A DNA stretch of 64,000 bases from Ariolimax columbianus (Eukaryota; Mollusca; Gastropoda; Stylommatophora; Arionidae), in assembly GCA_036924085.1 (NCBI GenBank), contig JAVGWX010000004.1, positions 40,639,293 to 40,703,292 on the forward strand, in the 5' to 3' direction. Under the pieces are notes generated by a model that searched no databases, was not told the DNA's origin, and saw only the letters and a program-made list of their open reading frames with translations. Below, piece by piece: positions 11,476 through 24,880 of the stretch (its first letter is position 1; the number at the start of each line of letters is the position of its first letter). A program made the position numbers and the translations under genes.

Positions 11476-12651
11476 ATTTGGACAATGTATACAGTATTGT
11501 TGTTATAGCATTGTTCTTGTTTTCGATGTTTATAAGCTGCTGAATACTATAGTTATCATGCCAAAATGGTGTTGTAGCCATCTTGCAGGAAATGTATTTT
11601 TAAGTTGGTGCTTCTTTATAACTGAAGCTCATACCCACACTGGTGATGCAAGACCTGACTTGTTTGGCTGCAATCAATATTTTAAATTGACAATCATTAT
11701 AAACCAAAATTATTACACAGCACTGGATTGTTTCAAAATACAGTTTATATTGTTCAAATATAAGCACTGGCAAACATGATTTCAATATCAGACTTTATTG
11801 TTAGAAATAATATTTGTATACATAGGGTTAAAGCTCAGATGACAAAACTTATTTAAAAAAAAATCTTATCTTGATGAAAGTACCCCACCAGAAATGGAAA
11901 CAAAATGGCCTAAGTGGGCACGTGATCATGTGGCTTTGATCAATTTTCTAGTGCAGTTGCTAGTTTTCCATTTTTCTGGACAAGTTCAGTGCACTAAAAT
12001 TATGAGTATATCTTTCCTTTTATTGTGTGAAGAGCATCTGGTTAGCCTCTACTGGTCCATATTATAGTTAGGGGGGTGTTCAGCTTATCTGTGAACGTGT
12101 ACAAAAACATCAAATAGGTTGGCAAGCACTGTCTATCCATCCACTTTGGTTCCAGTTGACTTGCTTTCAGGAATCATGTGTCAATTATCTATGTGTTCCT
12201 GTAATGGGGGTTTCTATGGCACCTTGTTTTTCATGTACAGCCCTGCCTACTGTATTTCTTTTATTCTGAGATGTCATACATTGTAAAAAAAAAAAAACCC
12301 CCTCCCCTAATTTTAGTACCGTAAACACAAATAAATGTAAACTCCAATTTTTAGACTTAATTACAAAACAAAATCTAGAACTTTGCACAATAATATGTAA
12401 TTAAAGTAACTTCATCAGTGACAAACATTTGCTTTACTAATGTACAATTTTCTCCTTGTTTTCATGTTGTTCTGCATACACAATAACTATTCTTTTCAAT
12501 GTGACTTCGTAATCCAATCTTTTTAACAGTATTATGAACGGCAATAAAAGATCATAATGAACAAAACTGAAATGATGCAACATTATTATAACAAGACGAA
12601 CACCGCAAGTTCCACAACCAAACCTGTGCTTGAGTTAGGAAATCACAACGC

Positions 12652-12762
12652 TGCCTGAAGTTTTGGATGGTAATTGTAAGACGCCATAAATTATGGTGCC
12701 TGAAGTTTTGTCAAAAAACAACTGTTTTGGATGGTAATTGTAAGACGCCATAAATTGTAAAA
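12652..12762. repeat. Short direct duplication
   Basis: TTTTGGATGGTAATTGTAAG followed by ACGCCATAAATT appears twice, about 64 bp apart. Nothing else was recognised in 11.8-13.4 kb apart from a poly-A run at 12284-12296. Confidence 0.6.
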
Positions 12763-13414
12763 TACATCCCAATTTTAGAGATGTTTAAATGGGAAATAAA
12801 GTGCGTCTTTGAATGGAAGAAATATGGTAGTTGCATTTGATGTCATGCTTAATATTTAGATGCTCAATGCAGTGAGCTGGTCTTATTTTTTCCTTCCCAT
12901 TATTAAGTCCCTGGAGCCATAATCGGGGAAAAATCAGTGTATTAAGGTGTATGCAATGTGTAAATTATAACTCCACAAATTTATACACCTTTGAAATGCT
13001 CAAAATGTGGACAATACTCTGACAATACCAGAAAATGTGATCTAGTATCAAAGGTTTATCTGTCACTCCCAACATTTGACTTTCTTTGGAACATCCAATG
13101 TTCAACATACAACGTTTCAAGAAAAATATAGATCTGATCTCAGGTCTAGAAATGAGATTGAGTGTTAAAAATTTCCAAAGCTCAAGAATTAATTAGAGAA
13201 GTTCAAAGGATGGCTGCAATGAATCTCTAACACCCTTTGTCTCTTGCCCTGGCTGTACAATCTTTTCATTATTGCTGTTGTTGTTCGTTGTCCCTGTTGA
13301 AGGTTTATTGCTCGTAACATAGGTTCCATTTAAATTTTCGTTTAGATGCGGTATCTGACTATATCTATAAATGTTTATTTTTTTCACTCTTAATCTTTTT
13401 TTCTATACATATTT

Positions 13415-13765
13415 TGATGTTATGCCCCCACTTACTTCTGGTGCGCTTACACTACACCTTTTTTTCCAATATTGTTTTCAGCACGGTGTTATGTTCGTCT
13501 ATGTGACCAAAATATCTGAACTGTTGGGCTGTGATTTTGTTCATCAATTCTCTTTGCCCCCCAAATTTCTACAAGACTTCCATTATTTTTGTCCTCTTTT
13601 TCTAGGAAATGCACCACATTCTTCTATATATCCATATTTAAAAAGCATCAATTCTTGTCTTTAATCATTTGTTCAGTCCACGATTCTACACCAAACAGCA
13701 AAAACAAGTTCAAATATCACCTGATCACTCTCATTTTTAATTTGGGGGTGACTTCTTTGGATGTC
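13415..13765 (-). pseudogene. RTE-like RT C-terminal fragment (family G)
   Basis: On the minus strand, with stops and frameshifts, one can read VESWTEQM followed by a degraded counterpart of the FEMWIYRRM block and then a segment around QLRYFGHI. These blocks follow the RT palm in RTE-like LINEs. A second copy is at 24.1-24.4 kb. There is no intact coding. Confidence 0.5.
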
Positions 13766-14642
13766 AATATGTCATGTTGGTGAAGATATATTTGGCCATC
13801 CTTATTCTCTTCATGAAATGAAAACAACGAAGAACAAAAATGCATCTGACTGAGAGATAGATATTATCATCATATACTTCAATAGGCACCTATGACGTGT
13901 GGACTCTTCAAAGGAGGAAACAGTTTTCAGCTTCCAGAATTTCTAGCGCAGCTATATAACCAAAAGTATGGAAACAAGATTGAATGTGAAATATTTCAAA
14001 AGTTGAATGCAGTCTGGAGAAACAATTAAGTGCAGATGACATACTCCTATTTCAGAGATAGTAACTATCATGTTGTGCTTTGTAAGTATGTTGTCAAGAT
14101 TCTGATTTCTGTTGCCATGCTTGTTCTAGTTTGGCTGGTGGTGTATAAGTGAAAGAAATGGAGCACTTCCTCCTGTATTGCATGTTATCATACTGTTACT
14201 GCTTGATGTTGTTTTCAATGTGCTTTTTGGAAGTATGTTTCATTTAACATTTGCTCTGCGTGGTCAAGGAATGAAAACAGAATATTATGTAAGTACGAGT
14301 TCTTTTGTATGACCTGGGCAAGCTGACCATACAACATAGTTTTTATAAATTTGTGAGCCTTTCAATATGGCAATGCCATGACAATTCAAATGATAAAGGG
14401 ATCATGATTATCCAGTAACATATGCTCTTAGGAGAGACAACAAACACATACTGCCTTGCAGGTAGGATGGGGATAGCAGCCAAATGCTAAGAAAGATACA
14501 TCACAAATTGTGTGATGTAGATGGATGAACTGAGCCACCAGGTGCAGACCACAATGCAACACAACCCGCATCACAATGACAGACAAGTCTTTGTTAGAGC
14601 CATTGAGGGAGCCTTCTGATGATGGAAGAGAATAAAGAGGAA

Positions 14643-15395
14643 TAAGAGTGGCTAACAGAGATGATCTTCTATGATAGATTATGGAATTTTGAACCTAGTT
14701 GTAAGAGTGGCTAACAGAGGTGATCTTCTATGATAGATTATGGAATTTTGAACCTAGTTATAAGAGTGGCTAACAGAGGTGATCTTCTATGATAGATTAT
14801 GGAATTTTGAACCTAGTTATAAGAGTGGCTAACAGAGGTGATCTTCTATGATAGATTATGGAATTTTGAACCTAGTTATAAGAGTGGCTAACAGATGTGA
14901 TCTTCTTTGATAGATTATGGAATTTTGAACCTAGTTATAAGAGTGGCTAACAGAGGTGATCTTCTATGATAGATTATGGAATTTTGAACCTAGTTATAAG
15001 AGTGGCTAACAGATGTGATCTTCTTTGATAGATTATGGAATTTTGAACCTAGTTATAAGAGTGGCTAACAGAGGTGATCTTCTATGATAGATTATGGAAT
15101 TTTGAACCTAGTTATAAGAGTGGCTAACAGATGTGATCTTCTTTGATAGATTATGGAATTTTGAACCTAGTTATAAGAGTGGCTAACAGAGGTGATCTTC
15201 TATGATAGATTATGGAATTTTAAACCTAGTTATGGTAATAGTGGCTAGAAGAGGTGAACTTCTATGATAGATTATGGAATTTTGAACCTAGTTATGGTAA
15301 TAGTGGCTAAAAGAGGTGATCTTCTATGATAAAGTATAAACCTAGTTATGATAAGGGTGGCTAAAAAAGATGATCTTCTATGATAAATATGGGCC
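14643..15395. repeat. 59-bp minisatellite with dimeric higher-order pattern
   Basis: About 12-13 copies of a 59-bp unit (AAGAGTGGCTAACAGAGGTG...TGGAATTTTGAACCTAGTTA). Two variants, GAGGTGATCTTCTATG and GATGTGATCTTCTTTG, alternate strictly in the middle. The last copies are shorter and carry TATGGTAATAG. Confidence 0.93.
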
Positions 15396-16059
15396 TAGTT
15401 ATTAATATATTTATAATATCAACTATTCAGACTCATGACAGGCTTGAGCTTGCCATACGGAAGACCAACATATGTTGCTGTTTCTTTTAAATCTTATTTT
15501 TATTTGCATGTGGTTGTAGTTGTTTGTCATTTGCCCAAGAAAATATTCCTGCTGTCCTTCTTAAATATGTGCAATAGTCACTCTACATCTGTTTGACTGT
15601 GTGTACATCTGTTTACAGTGATTCCTATGGCTGTAACAATCCATTTGTTTATGGCACTAACGTTTTTATTACTTTATTTGTTTTATCATTGGGAACTGTT
15701 TGGTCAATCTCAATGTTCTTATTTTTCTATTTGCAGCTACTTGTATATAATAGGAGGTTTGTATAGAAAGAGCTATGAACATATTTAAAACATTCTGCTT
15801 GCTAACTTGTTATTTTTTGTTATATCATTATTTAACACACACAATTTTTTGTGTATATGAGGTACTGGACAGAACATTGAAAGACACTGTGAAGTGGAAT
15901 TCAGTTAAAAATTAAATTTCTGGTTATTTCTACAAGGTGGGAAAGGTGTAGCTACATGTGAATAACGCAAAAAGCGCATCAGAAAATGGAAAAATGGCTC
16001 ATAGAACTGGCTTCATTGCACCTGGGTGTCCCCATTTGTGCTCAGTCTCTTAGTTTTCT

Positions 16060-16275
16060 TTCTACTTACACCATTGAGCGACGTGGGGAACCTAAATCTT
16101 CTGTCCTGTGCCAAGTGCATTGCTGGTGTCATTGTAAGCTCATGTCATTGCACAATCACTCTAATGACATCTATCCACCTGTCTCACGGCTGCTCACTTG
16201 CCGTGTAGCCGGATCTACTAGCATTGTAAGTCATAAGTGGCGCTTTCGTTGATGAAAATGCAGATGACAAAGCAC
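16060..16275 (-). pseudogene. RTE-like RT C-terminal fragment (family F)
   Basis: Homologous to the fragment at 58.3-58.6 kb: CAATCACT(C/T)TAATG(A/T)CATC, TATCCACCTG and the GTAGCC(G/A)GATCTAC block are shared. On the minus strand it reads as a degraded RWID-V-VIV terminus like the 58-kb copy. Confidence 0.55.
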
Positions 16276-16532
16276 AAACTCTTCCACAGTGGCTCTTAAA
16301 TTTTCGCTTGATTTCATGAGATACCCATTTACAGTTGAATCAACTGGGAGAAGCTGTCATACTATGAAAAAACCCATGTCAAACCGAGCGTGACCTGATT
16401 TGAGACTGGCACGTTGGGATTGTAAACCAAGTTCCCCTATTAGCACAATATTGTCAGAGGGTTGTGGTTGAGAAATTCTAGATTGTAACTTGATGTAAAG
16501 AAAATACTTCTCATAGCAGACACTGCCATTGA

Positions 16533-16765
16533 ATATGAAGTGTTAGATACAACATTGTATGAGATCTGACCTTTTCTTTATGTTGGTAACTAGTTTCCAT
16601 TACTTACTGAATATGAAATGTTAGATAAAACATTATATGAGATCTGACCTTTTCTTTATGATTGATAACTAGGTTTCATTACTTGCTGAATATGAAGTGT
16701 TAGATACGACATTGAATGAGATCTGACCTTTTCTTTATGTCTGTAACCGGGTTCCATTTCTTGCT
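16533..16765. repeat. 79-bp tandem repeat, 3 copies
   Basis: Three copies of TGAATATGAAGTGTTAGATA ... GAGATCTGACCTTTTCTTTA ... CATT, with GAGATCTG at 16561, 16639 and 16718. Confidence 0.88.
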
Positions 16766-16769
16766 GCTT

Positions 16770-19065
16770 TGCCTTCGCTAATTCTTGACAAAGTCGGGTT
16801 TCCTTGTACATGTTGGTAAACCAGAACATAATGTTGCTAGTTTATATACCTTGTGAGTTTTTTTGTTTGGGATGAGTTTGGAATAGCAGTAAATCATTCT
16901 TGATGTTAATTGCTCTGATTTACTGAGCTATGGTAGCAGTTATGTGCACACGTGTCTTTGCTTCTATGTGGTAGCTTCTATTTATTTATTGTGATTACAT
17001 TGGATACTTGCTGTCATACTCATTGTTTTGCTTTTATTTACTGATTTACAGTTTATATAACATTTATATATTATCTTTATTTTTAGACTTCTGTAATCTA
17101 CACTTTCACAGCTGTTGTCGTTACCAGATGCGCAGGCAATGCTATTAATTATTGGACAACGTCACACAGTGGAGGTGATGAAAACTGGACCAGACATGTG
17201 GTTAGAGTAGTATTTAAAGACAGCTGTGTTTTTTGGTCGTACACAGCCATGTGATTCACATATACAGCCTTGTGTGTTTTTTTCTAGCAGGTCCTAATTA
17301 CTCAGCATAGTATTGTTACTGTCAGTTTTTTATATAAATTCTAGAAATTTTTCTGTTTATGGGGACAGAAATATGCTAAAACTGTTCTTATTCACAGTTT
17401 GATGGATGATTTGTCAGATATACGAGAAACGCTTTTTATTTGTGTAAAAGTAGGTTCATTATGTTAATATGCACCAGTTTTCTTCTTCAGTAACCCAGGG
17501 GAAAATAGCAAGTTATTTACTTTTGGAATTTGTGTATCCCTTTGTATGTGTTCATGGAAATTTCTATAAAATTCAGTGGGACTTTTGCTCAGGCAGGAGT
17601 GGTGTGCAATACTAAGTGTTAGGGGACACAGAATGGACAAGTTGTAATTTAAACTAGTGTGATCATGTTGATGAATAAACATTCAGGCTGTCCTGTGTCG
17701 CCATGATTTGAGCTCACGTTGGAAAGATTCCTATATCTAATAAGGATTCTGTATTTTAGAATTCATGTTTTAGTTTACAAATTATGTGTGATTCTGAGAA
17801 ATATTTGTTATTCTCGGAAATTACTGTAGTTAAAGAGAATATGGTTCCCATTCTTGAAAACTTTCTTAAACACAGAAAGGATTTTGGAATTTCGGGAAAC
17901 TAAATGTGTAATTCTGATCAATATTTCTGGATCAAGGGAGCAGGAACAGCTAGCTTGTCAATCCAAGAAACTAAAACAATTTATGTTGTGTTTTTTATGA
18001 ATTTTGACCTGTTCAAGAAATAAACAAAGAAAGTTGATTGAACTAAAACTTGTGCGACAGTTGCAAAATGATAACTAGATATAATTCAGACAGTGGATAT
18101 TCTTTTTTGTTTTTAATTGATAGAGTATCAGTTCTCTGATTTCTGTTTTGCAAATATATGTTAGTCAATATCTATGAAAACTTATGAATTAGGCAGTTTT
18201 GCAAACAAGTAGTGGTTCTTTTTGTGAAAGACTGTCAGTCCAATGCAACTTTACAAAATCTGAATTTAGTGTCATTTTTAAGTCAGGCACATTGCAGGTA
18301 GTTCTGTTTGTGAATCTTTTCTTAGTTTTGGCATAATTTCACATTTAGTTCATTTTGTGAATGTTTTCTTAGTTATGGCACAATTTAACAGATAGATGTT
18401 CTTTTTTGTGAATGTTTTTTATTTAGAGCACAGTGTTACAGTTAGTGGTTCTGTTTTTGAGGGCTTGTAAATTGAAAACATTTTTTTGTGTGAAAGTTGT
18501 ACATGAGACAGAATTGGGAAAATAAATGAACTATCTTTGTGGTTATAACGATTCTGTACTATAACATCTGGCCTTACTTGTCTAACTGTTTGTTTGATCA
18601 TTCTCTGATCATAAAATGCCTTTTCCTAAATCTTTTTCACAATTCTCTTGCATAAAATTTTGGGAGAATCTGATGTTTGTGTTACACTTGCTGTGTTGTT
18701 TTGGATTCTAGCACTGCCTGTGTTTGTTGATCTTGTATATATGAATAGATTAATTTATACCAGTAGGTGTAAACCTAAGGGTCTTTAAAGAGCCTTGTTG
18801 GTGTCTACAAACGAAATATAGGTTTTTAAATGAGATTTTTCTGTTAGGGTTGGAATTGATTATGTGTAACAGAAAGGATTATCATTGGCTCCAGCAGTCC
18901 TTTGCCTGAAAAGCTTGGTAACCACTGATATATGCTCTGTACAACTGTAATCTCTGTATTTATTCTAGGTTTGAGTTAAATGTTTCCAGATATGGTATAG
19001 TTCAGTGTTTATCAATTGTATGAGAAGCACAAAGTCATGAATATGTGCTGCTATTGATGTATTCC
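16770..19065. other. Non-coding AT-rich stretch
   Basis: About 2.3 kb with no coding signal or repeat that I recognise. Individual short frames are under 75 codons with biased AT composition. Confidence 0.5.
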
Positions 19066-19069
19066 CTTA

Positions 19070-19350
19070 AGGTATGCAGCTATTTCTGTGAGCCCTAGAG
19101 ATGTGCACTGTTTCTGGGAGCCCTAGAAATGTGCACTGTTTCTGTGAGCCCTAGAGATGTGCACTGCTTCTGTGAGCCCTAGAGATGTACATTGTTTTTG
19201 TGAGCCCTAGAGATGAGCACTGCTTCTGTGAGTCCTAGAGATGTGCACTGTTTCTGGGAGCCCTAGAAATGTGCACTGTTTCTGCGAGCTCTAGAGATGT
19301 GCAGTTAGTTATTTATGTGGGCCTTAGAGATGTGCACTATTTATGTGGAT
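19070..19350. repeat. 28-bp minisatellite
   Basis: About ten copies of AGCCCTAGAGATGTGCACTG + TTTCTGTG, degenerating at both ends. Confidence 0.9.
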
Positions 19351-19587
19351 TCTCTTCCCTTCCCCCATATGGTCATTATAAGCTAGTTGGCTGCTTTAAA
19401 TGATGAAGTCCCTCCACATCTTTCTATTCCAAGTGATGATGATTCTCTATTTGCTGTAGTGATTTCAATCGCAATGACTTTATTTGATGAGCTTGTTAGC
19501 CCCATGCACAACCGTCTTTAGTCACCATTAACTACATACTTGGAAGGTTACAGTAGCCCTGTTCTGTTTCATCTATCTACCGTTTGG

Positions 19588-20050
19588 GTGTTCTGTCTTC
19601 AGTACTGTTTACCACTCAAGTATTCTATCCCTAGTACTGTCTACCACTGGAGTGTTCTATCCCTAGTACTGTCTACCACTCAAGTATTCTATACCTAGTA
19701 CTGTCTACTACTGGAGTGTTCTATCTCTAGTACTGCCTACCACTCAAGTATTCTATACCTAGTACTGTCTACTACTCAAGTATTCTATACCTAGTACTGT
19801 CTACTACTGGAGTATTCTATCCCTAGTACTGTCTACTACTGGAGCATTCTATCCCTAGTACTGTCTACCACTCAAGTATTCTATCCCTAGTACTGTCTAC
19901 CACTCAAGTATTCTATACCTAGTACTGTCTACTACTGGAGTGTTCTATCCCTAGTACTGCCTACCACTCAAGAATTCTATACCTAGTACTGTCTACTACT
20001 GGAGTATTCTATCCCTAGTACGGTCTACCACTCAAGTATTCTATCTCTTT
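19588..20050. repeat. 32-bp minisatellite with alternating variants
   Basis: About 14 copies of CTAGTACTGTCTACCACTCA + AGTATTCTATCC. Variants with ACTCAAGTATTC and ACTGGAGTGTTC intermix and partly alternate. Confidence 0.9.
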
Positions 20051-20419
20051 TACTGTCAATCACTTTATCTCGTCAATCAACTTATGTCATTAGAGGATGC
20101 AACTTATATTTTATAGTATTAGATTGACCAGCTGATTCTTCTTTGCCGTTCATCCTGTATCATAGTTTACATTGAGGCTGTGATATCTGCACCCTTTCAG
20201 ACAGACACATCAATTTTAGCTCTATTTTTGACGTACCAGGTTTGCCTTTCCACTGTAATCTTTAAGCCAGGCTACACTGATGCAGTCTTTTCCCAGGGCT
20301 GCTGCATGAAGGTGGAATAGGTTCTAGGTCATCCCAAGTTCATTGACCCTGATACAAGCAGCCAGCCAAGAGTCACTGACTGCTGTCAGTTCATTCACTG
20401 TGTTGCATCTTTGGCCCTC

Positions 20420-20690
20420 ATCAGTTGATTGAACCTATCAAATTACCTCATCTCTCCACTTATGTTGTTAGATGTTGCAACGTCCATTCGATTGTATTAT
20501 GGTGACCAGATGGTTGATCTTATCCAATTGCCTCATCTCCCCACTTATGTTGTTAGATGTTGCAACGTCCATTCGATTGTATTTTGGTGACCAGATGGTT
20601 GATCTTATCCAATTGCCTCATCTCCCCACTTATGTTGTTAGATGTTGCAACGTCCATTCGATTGTATTATGATAAGGTGCTTGAACCTAA
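20420..20690. repeat. 85-bp tandem repeat, about 3 copies
   Basis: GATGTTGCAACGTCCATTCG starts at 20471, 20556 and 20641 with nearly identical intervening sequence. Partial units flank the array. Confidence 0.9.
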
Positions 20691-21869
20691 TTAATTACCT
20701 CACCTCTCCATATATGTCATTACACGCTTTGGTGACATGCCATTTATCTTCCTTAGTGGTCCACCTGTGTGACCATTTTATTTTCAGTCCATTCCATGTA
20801 GTATTTTTTTAACACTTTCAATCTATCTTTTATTTTTCAAGCCATTTTTTATTTTGTCCATTTCAGTCTATTGAAAAATTATCACTTTTAAAAAAAAAAT
20901 GCTACTGTGTCATGAAGATGACTATCACTTCAATGGTCTCATAATTTTGACAGAAAGCTCTTGTATATAATCTGATCAAAATATTACGTTAATGAAGTCA
21001 CTAAATGGTCTGATACTGATACTGTTGGTGGAGGGTCGCTGAAGTCGGTTACCCAAAACAGGAATTAGTTGGGTGTAACTGTTTCGTCCTTATGTGCCAG
21101 AGAAACAACAAGGACAACACTTTCTGGACCTTTAGCCACTAAAGTGGCTCTCTAATGAAACCCTACAGGACCATTAGCCACTAAAGTATTTTTGTTTTGC
21201 AGAACAACGATTCAGGTATTTATGTGACCTGATACTTGACTACTAAGGCCTAGAAAGTTTTCTTAACCTAAATTTTACCAAAACGAGCGTGTTCTGTATC
21301 AACAACGTGTTGTTTATTTCAATTAAAATGTGTTGCTTATAATAATGGCCACTGTATCTGTATATTATCTGCCCCATATTATTTTTTAGTTTTTACAGCC
21401 TATTTATTCTGCCAAGTAATTAAATATCAGCAATTTACTATGTTCATTTCCTTTCACAGTGATATATAATATTAATTAGTTTATCTATATTATGGTGTGA
21501 AGTTATGACATTAAAAAAAGGCATGCAGTGATTTCATCAAAACTGAGCATTAATTTGGTCCAAACCTAAAAAAAAGTCTTGAAAGAGTTAACAGTATGAG
21601 AAAGGCATCTCAGATATCCAACAATGCTGGGGAAATGATGAGTGGCTTAAGAGTTGATAGCCCTACTTGGAACCCTTTAGATCAACTGACATTGGTACAT
21701 GCACCACTCATCTGGTGGATGTGTGAATGTAGATCTGGTCTTGTGGTATGATTATACATGATGGAGCAGCTGATGTTGATGTGGAAGCCACTCATACTCT
21801 GAGTTAAGTTAACTTTCGATTACATTTCTTCAGTGACAGGTTGCAGTGGCTCTTTTTACATGCCAAGGT

Positions 21870-22085
21870 GGACCAGGGTTCTCCTGGCTGTTGTGTAATG
21901 TGAGGCTCCTCAGTAATCTCACCAATATAAGGATTATAGTGTTGATCCTCACTCGTTGAGCAGACTGCTGTGACACAGCCTGTTTACGGGAATCATGACA
22001 TGAACATGAGGTGGAATCTTGTTCACTGTGTTCCACCTGAATTATGGCGTGGACATGAGGTGGAATCCTGCTCACCATGTTCCAC
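21870..22085 (+). repeat. Interspersed family B, partial copy
   Basis: GTTCTCCTGGCTGT and AATGTGAGGCTC(C/T)TCAGTAA, then CAGACTGCTGTGA, match the start of the family B copy at 25.28 kb. It also contains an internal ~55-bp duplication (ACATGAGGTGGAATC(T/C)TG). Confidence 0.5.
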
Positions 22086-22274
22086 CTGACCCTGGTGTTG
22101 ATCTTCGCTCGCTAATAAGGGCAGAAGTCAATGTTTTGTTAAACTTTTAAGATATGTTCAGTCTGTACTATTTTGCATCCAAGAGTTGAGTAGGGGATCA
22201 AAGTAGAACCCTACCAAGTAGAATGGCAAGGTAACTGAGGAAGGATGTGTATAAGCTTAGTAACCATCACAAGA

Positions 22275-22547
22275 CAAAGGCTGACGTCCATCGCTGCCGA
22301 TAATGGCATAATTTATTCTGCTAGCGCTATTTTTAGTAAGGATTAACTGCGCTACTTTTTATTTTCCCTCTCTTGATTCGAGCCGTCCGACCCCAGTGGC
22401 AAGTCAAGGACAAGACGACTAGAGGGCGACTACGAGATGCAGGAGACTCCGCATCATGCACCCGTGAAAAAGACGGCAGAGTCTGGAGTCGAACCCACAC
22501 CACATGATCATGCGGCTGACAGCTTAATTACTTTGCCATGGAATCCT
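22275..22547 (-). repeat. tRNA-derived SINE family S, copy S1
   Basis: On the minus strand the head carries box A (TGGCAAAGTAATTAAG) and box B (GGTTCGACTCC). The body has CTTGACTTGCCACTGG and the 3' part has AATAGCGCTAGCAGAATAAA. Related copies are at 32.04, 55.55 and 59.89 kb. These share a head-body-tail order and are typical Pol III-transcribed SINEs mobilised by a LINE. Confidence 0.82.
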
Positions 22548-23159
22548 ACAAGTAACCAACACACTATCTAATAATATAATACAGATATCAGAGCACTAAG
22601 AGGGCATAGAATATGTGGATACAGGCTGCAGTTGTGGCCTCATGTTTCTGAAGAAGCACATACAAACAAAACAGTTAATCTCTATTATATACGCTGAACA
22701 TCGCCATCATCATCATCATTGTAACTCACATTGTGCATTTTGTACTATCCAATGTTCAATACTTCAGAAGCAAAATCTGAGACCGACATATTTTTTACAT
22801 GATTCTTCTTACTCATTATATTTCTATCATCACCATGATGATGATGTCAAACAATACTCTTATCTATTCCATAACTGGCTGTAGAAACTCAAATGTGTTA
22901 TATTGCAATCACTGTATGTGAACATACACTTTTTATTGTTTGCATTTCAATCACCTAATGTTCACATACACCTGTGTTGTCACACGTATTCCTGTACTCC
23001 TATGTATGAACTTACAAAGTAATAAAACAAAGGCAATGCACAAGTCATTCAGTGTTGGTATGGATTGAATTACTAGCAAGTGGTTGTGAAGTTTGTATCA
23101 TGTGCTACAATAGGACTAAGATACGTGGGGCTGAAGATACAGTGAATGAACTACTGACA

Positions 23160-23945
23160 GCAGCTAGCGACTCATTGCTGGCTGCTGTCTCCAGGGTCAG
23201 CGAACCATAGCTCTCTGCTGACACCAGGGTCAGCAAACCATAGCTCGCTGATGTCACCAGGGTCAGCGAACCATAGCTGACTGTTGTCACCACGGTCAGC
23301 TAACCATAGCTGGCTACATTTGCCAGGTTCAGCTAGTCATAGCTGGCTACAGTTGTCAGGGTCAGCAGACCATAGCTGGCTGTTGTCACCAGAGTCAGTA
23401 AACCACAGCTGGCTACAGTTGTCAGGGCCATCAAGCCATAGCTGGCTACAGTTGTCAGGATCAGCAAGCCATAGCTGACAGTTGTCAGGGCCAACAAGCC
23501 ATTGCTGGCTACAGTTATCAGGCTCAGCAAGCCATAGCTGGCTACAGTTGTCAGCATCAGCAAGCCATAGCTGGCTACAGTTGTCAGGGTCAGCAAACCA
23601 TAGCTGGCTGTTGTCACCAGAGTCAGCAAACCACAGATGGCTACAGTTGTCAGGGTCAGCAAGCCATAGCTGACAGTTGTCAGGTTCAGCAAGCCATAAC
23701 TTGTTACAGTTGTCAGGGTCAACAAATCGCAGTTGGCTACAGTTGTCAGGGTCAGGAAAGCACAGCTGGCTACAGTTGTCAGGGTCAGCAAGCCATAGTT
23801 GACTGTTGTCGCCAGGGTCAGTGAACCATAGCTGTCTGCTATTGTCAGGGACAGCAAGCCATAGCTAGCTACAGTTGTCAGGGTCAGCACGCCTTCGCTG
23901 GCTACAGCTGTCATGGACAGCAAACCATAGCTGACTACAGTTCAA
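23160..23945. repeat. 33-bp minisatellite derived from family B
   Basis: About 24 copies of CATAGCTGGCTACAGTTGTC + AGGGTCAGCAAGC. The unit is 11 codons, so a 196-residue minus-strand frame results (TTVASYGLLTL repeated); it is not a gene. Family B elements carry one to two copies of the same motif (e.g. ATAGCTGACTGCTAGCGTCA at 25.43 and 42.63 kb), pointing to the array's source. Confidence 0.9.
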
Positions 23946-24094
23946 GTGCCATCTCTGCATCAAAGGTCGGCTGCAAAGGATCTCCACTGTACTCATCTCT
24001 TTCTGCAATGGTGCAATCTGACAGGCTTTTTCCAGTCCATCTCATGATGTTAACCTCTCACTTATAACGTGTGCCTCTTGGATGACTGCCTTCC

Positions 24095-24415
24095 ACATTA
24101 CCCTCTAGTGTGGTTTTTGGTATGGAGGTATGTCTTGTTATATGGCCAAAGTATCTTAACTGTCTAACCTAGATTTTGGTCATTAATTCTCTTTCTACCC
24201 CAAGAGTTTCAATACCTCTACATTTTTTCTTTTCCTGTCTGTTTCCATTAAATGTGACACAATCTTTTATATACCCACATTTTGAAGACTTCGATCCACT
24301 TTTCCCTCTCAACGTTTTCAGTAACTCTACATTTGTTCTGATCTATTTCTACAATCTTCTATATATCCACATTTCCAAAGACTTCAATCCTTTTTTTCTC
24401 AATTATAGCTGAAAG
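24095..24415 (-). pseudogene. RTE-like RT C-terminal fragment (family G), second copy
   Basis: Parallel to 13.4-13.76 kb. On the minus strand LRYFGHIT can be read at about 24150, preceded by a degraded helix block. Both copies share the order of blocks but have many stops. Confidence 0.45.
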
Positions 24416-24599
24416 TTCCCTGAAAACAGATTGTACCAGTGCAGGTCAACTGAGAGAATAGAATCAAAAAGGGAAGGTCAATCCAAAATGTCATGCTGAA
24501 TGGATGTGTCAGACTGAAAGACACAGACATAACAGTCTTGTTGTAAAATGTGACACACCATAACAAAATGTCCTTTTCAGCATGACCATTTATTTTGTT

Positions 24600-24880
24600 C
24601 TGTTTGGCCTTTTCTTATGTTGTTCTGTTCTGTAACCATTTTCTTGTGTTGTGTTGTTGGATGACCATATTCTTGTGCTATGTTGGTGGGTGACCATTTT
24701 CTTGTGTTGTGTTGGTGTGTGACCATTTTCTTGTGTTGTGTTGGTGGGTGACCATTTTCTTGTGTTGTGTTGGTGTGTGACCATTTTCTTGTGTTGTGTT
24801 GGTGTTGTGTTGGTTTTCTTGTTGGTGTGTTGGGTCACTATTTTCGTGTGTTGTGTTGCTGTGTGCCGTGGTCTTATGGA
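24600..24880. repeat. 29-bp minisatellite
   Basis: About nine copies of GTGACCATTTTCTTGTGTTG + TGTTGGTGG. Reading frames here on either strand are repeat translations. Confidence 0.9.

Noticed and set aside
13371..13664. 97-codon plus-strand frame with hydrophobic N-terminus
   Set aside because: It lies antisense to a degraded RT fragment (family G) and is AT-driven.
22615..22884. 89-codon frame rich in His and Cys
   Set aside because: The His run comes from a CATCAT microsatellite; no splice sites or domain.
23333..23923. 196-residue minus-strand open frame of repeated TTVASYGLLTL
   Set aside because: It is the translation of a 33-bp (11-codon) minisatellite; the plus strand is also open in places. 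No start context or non-repetitive part.
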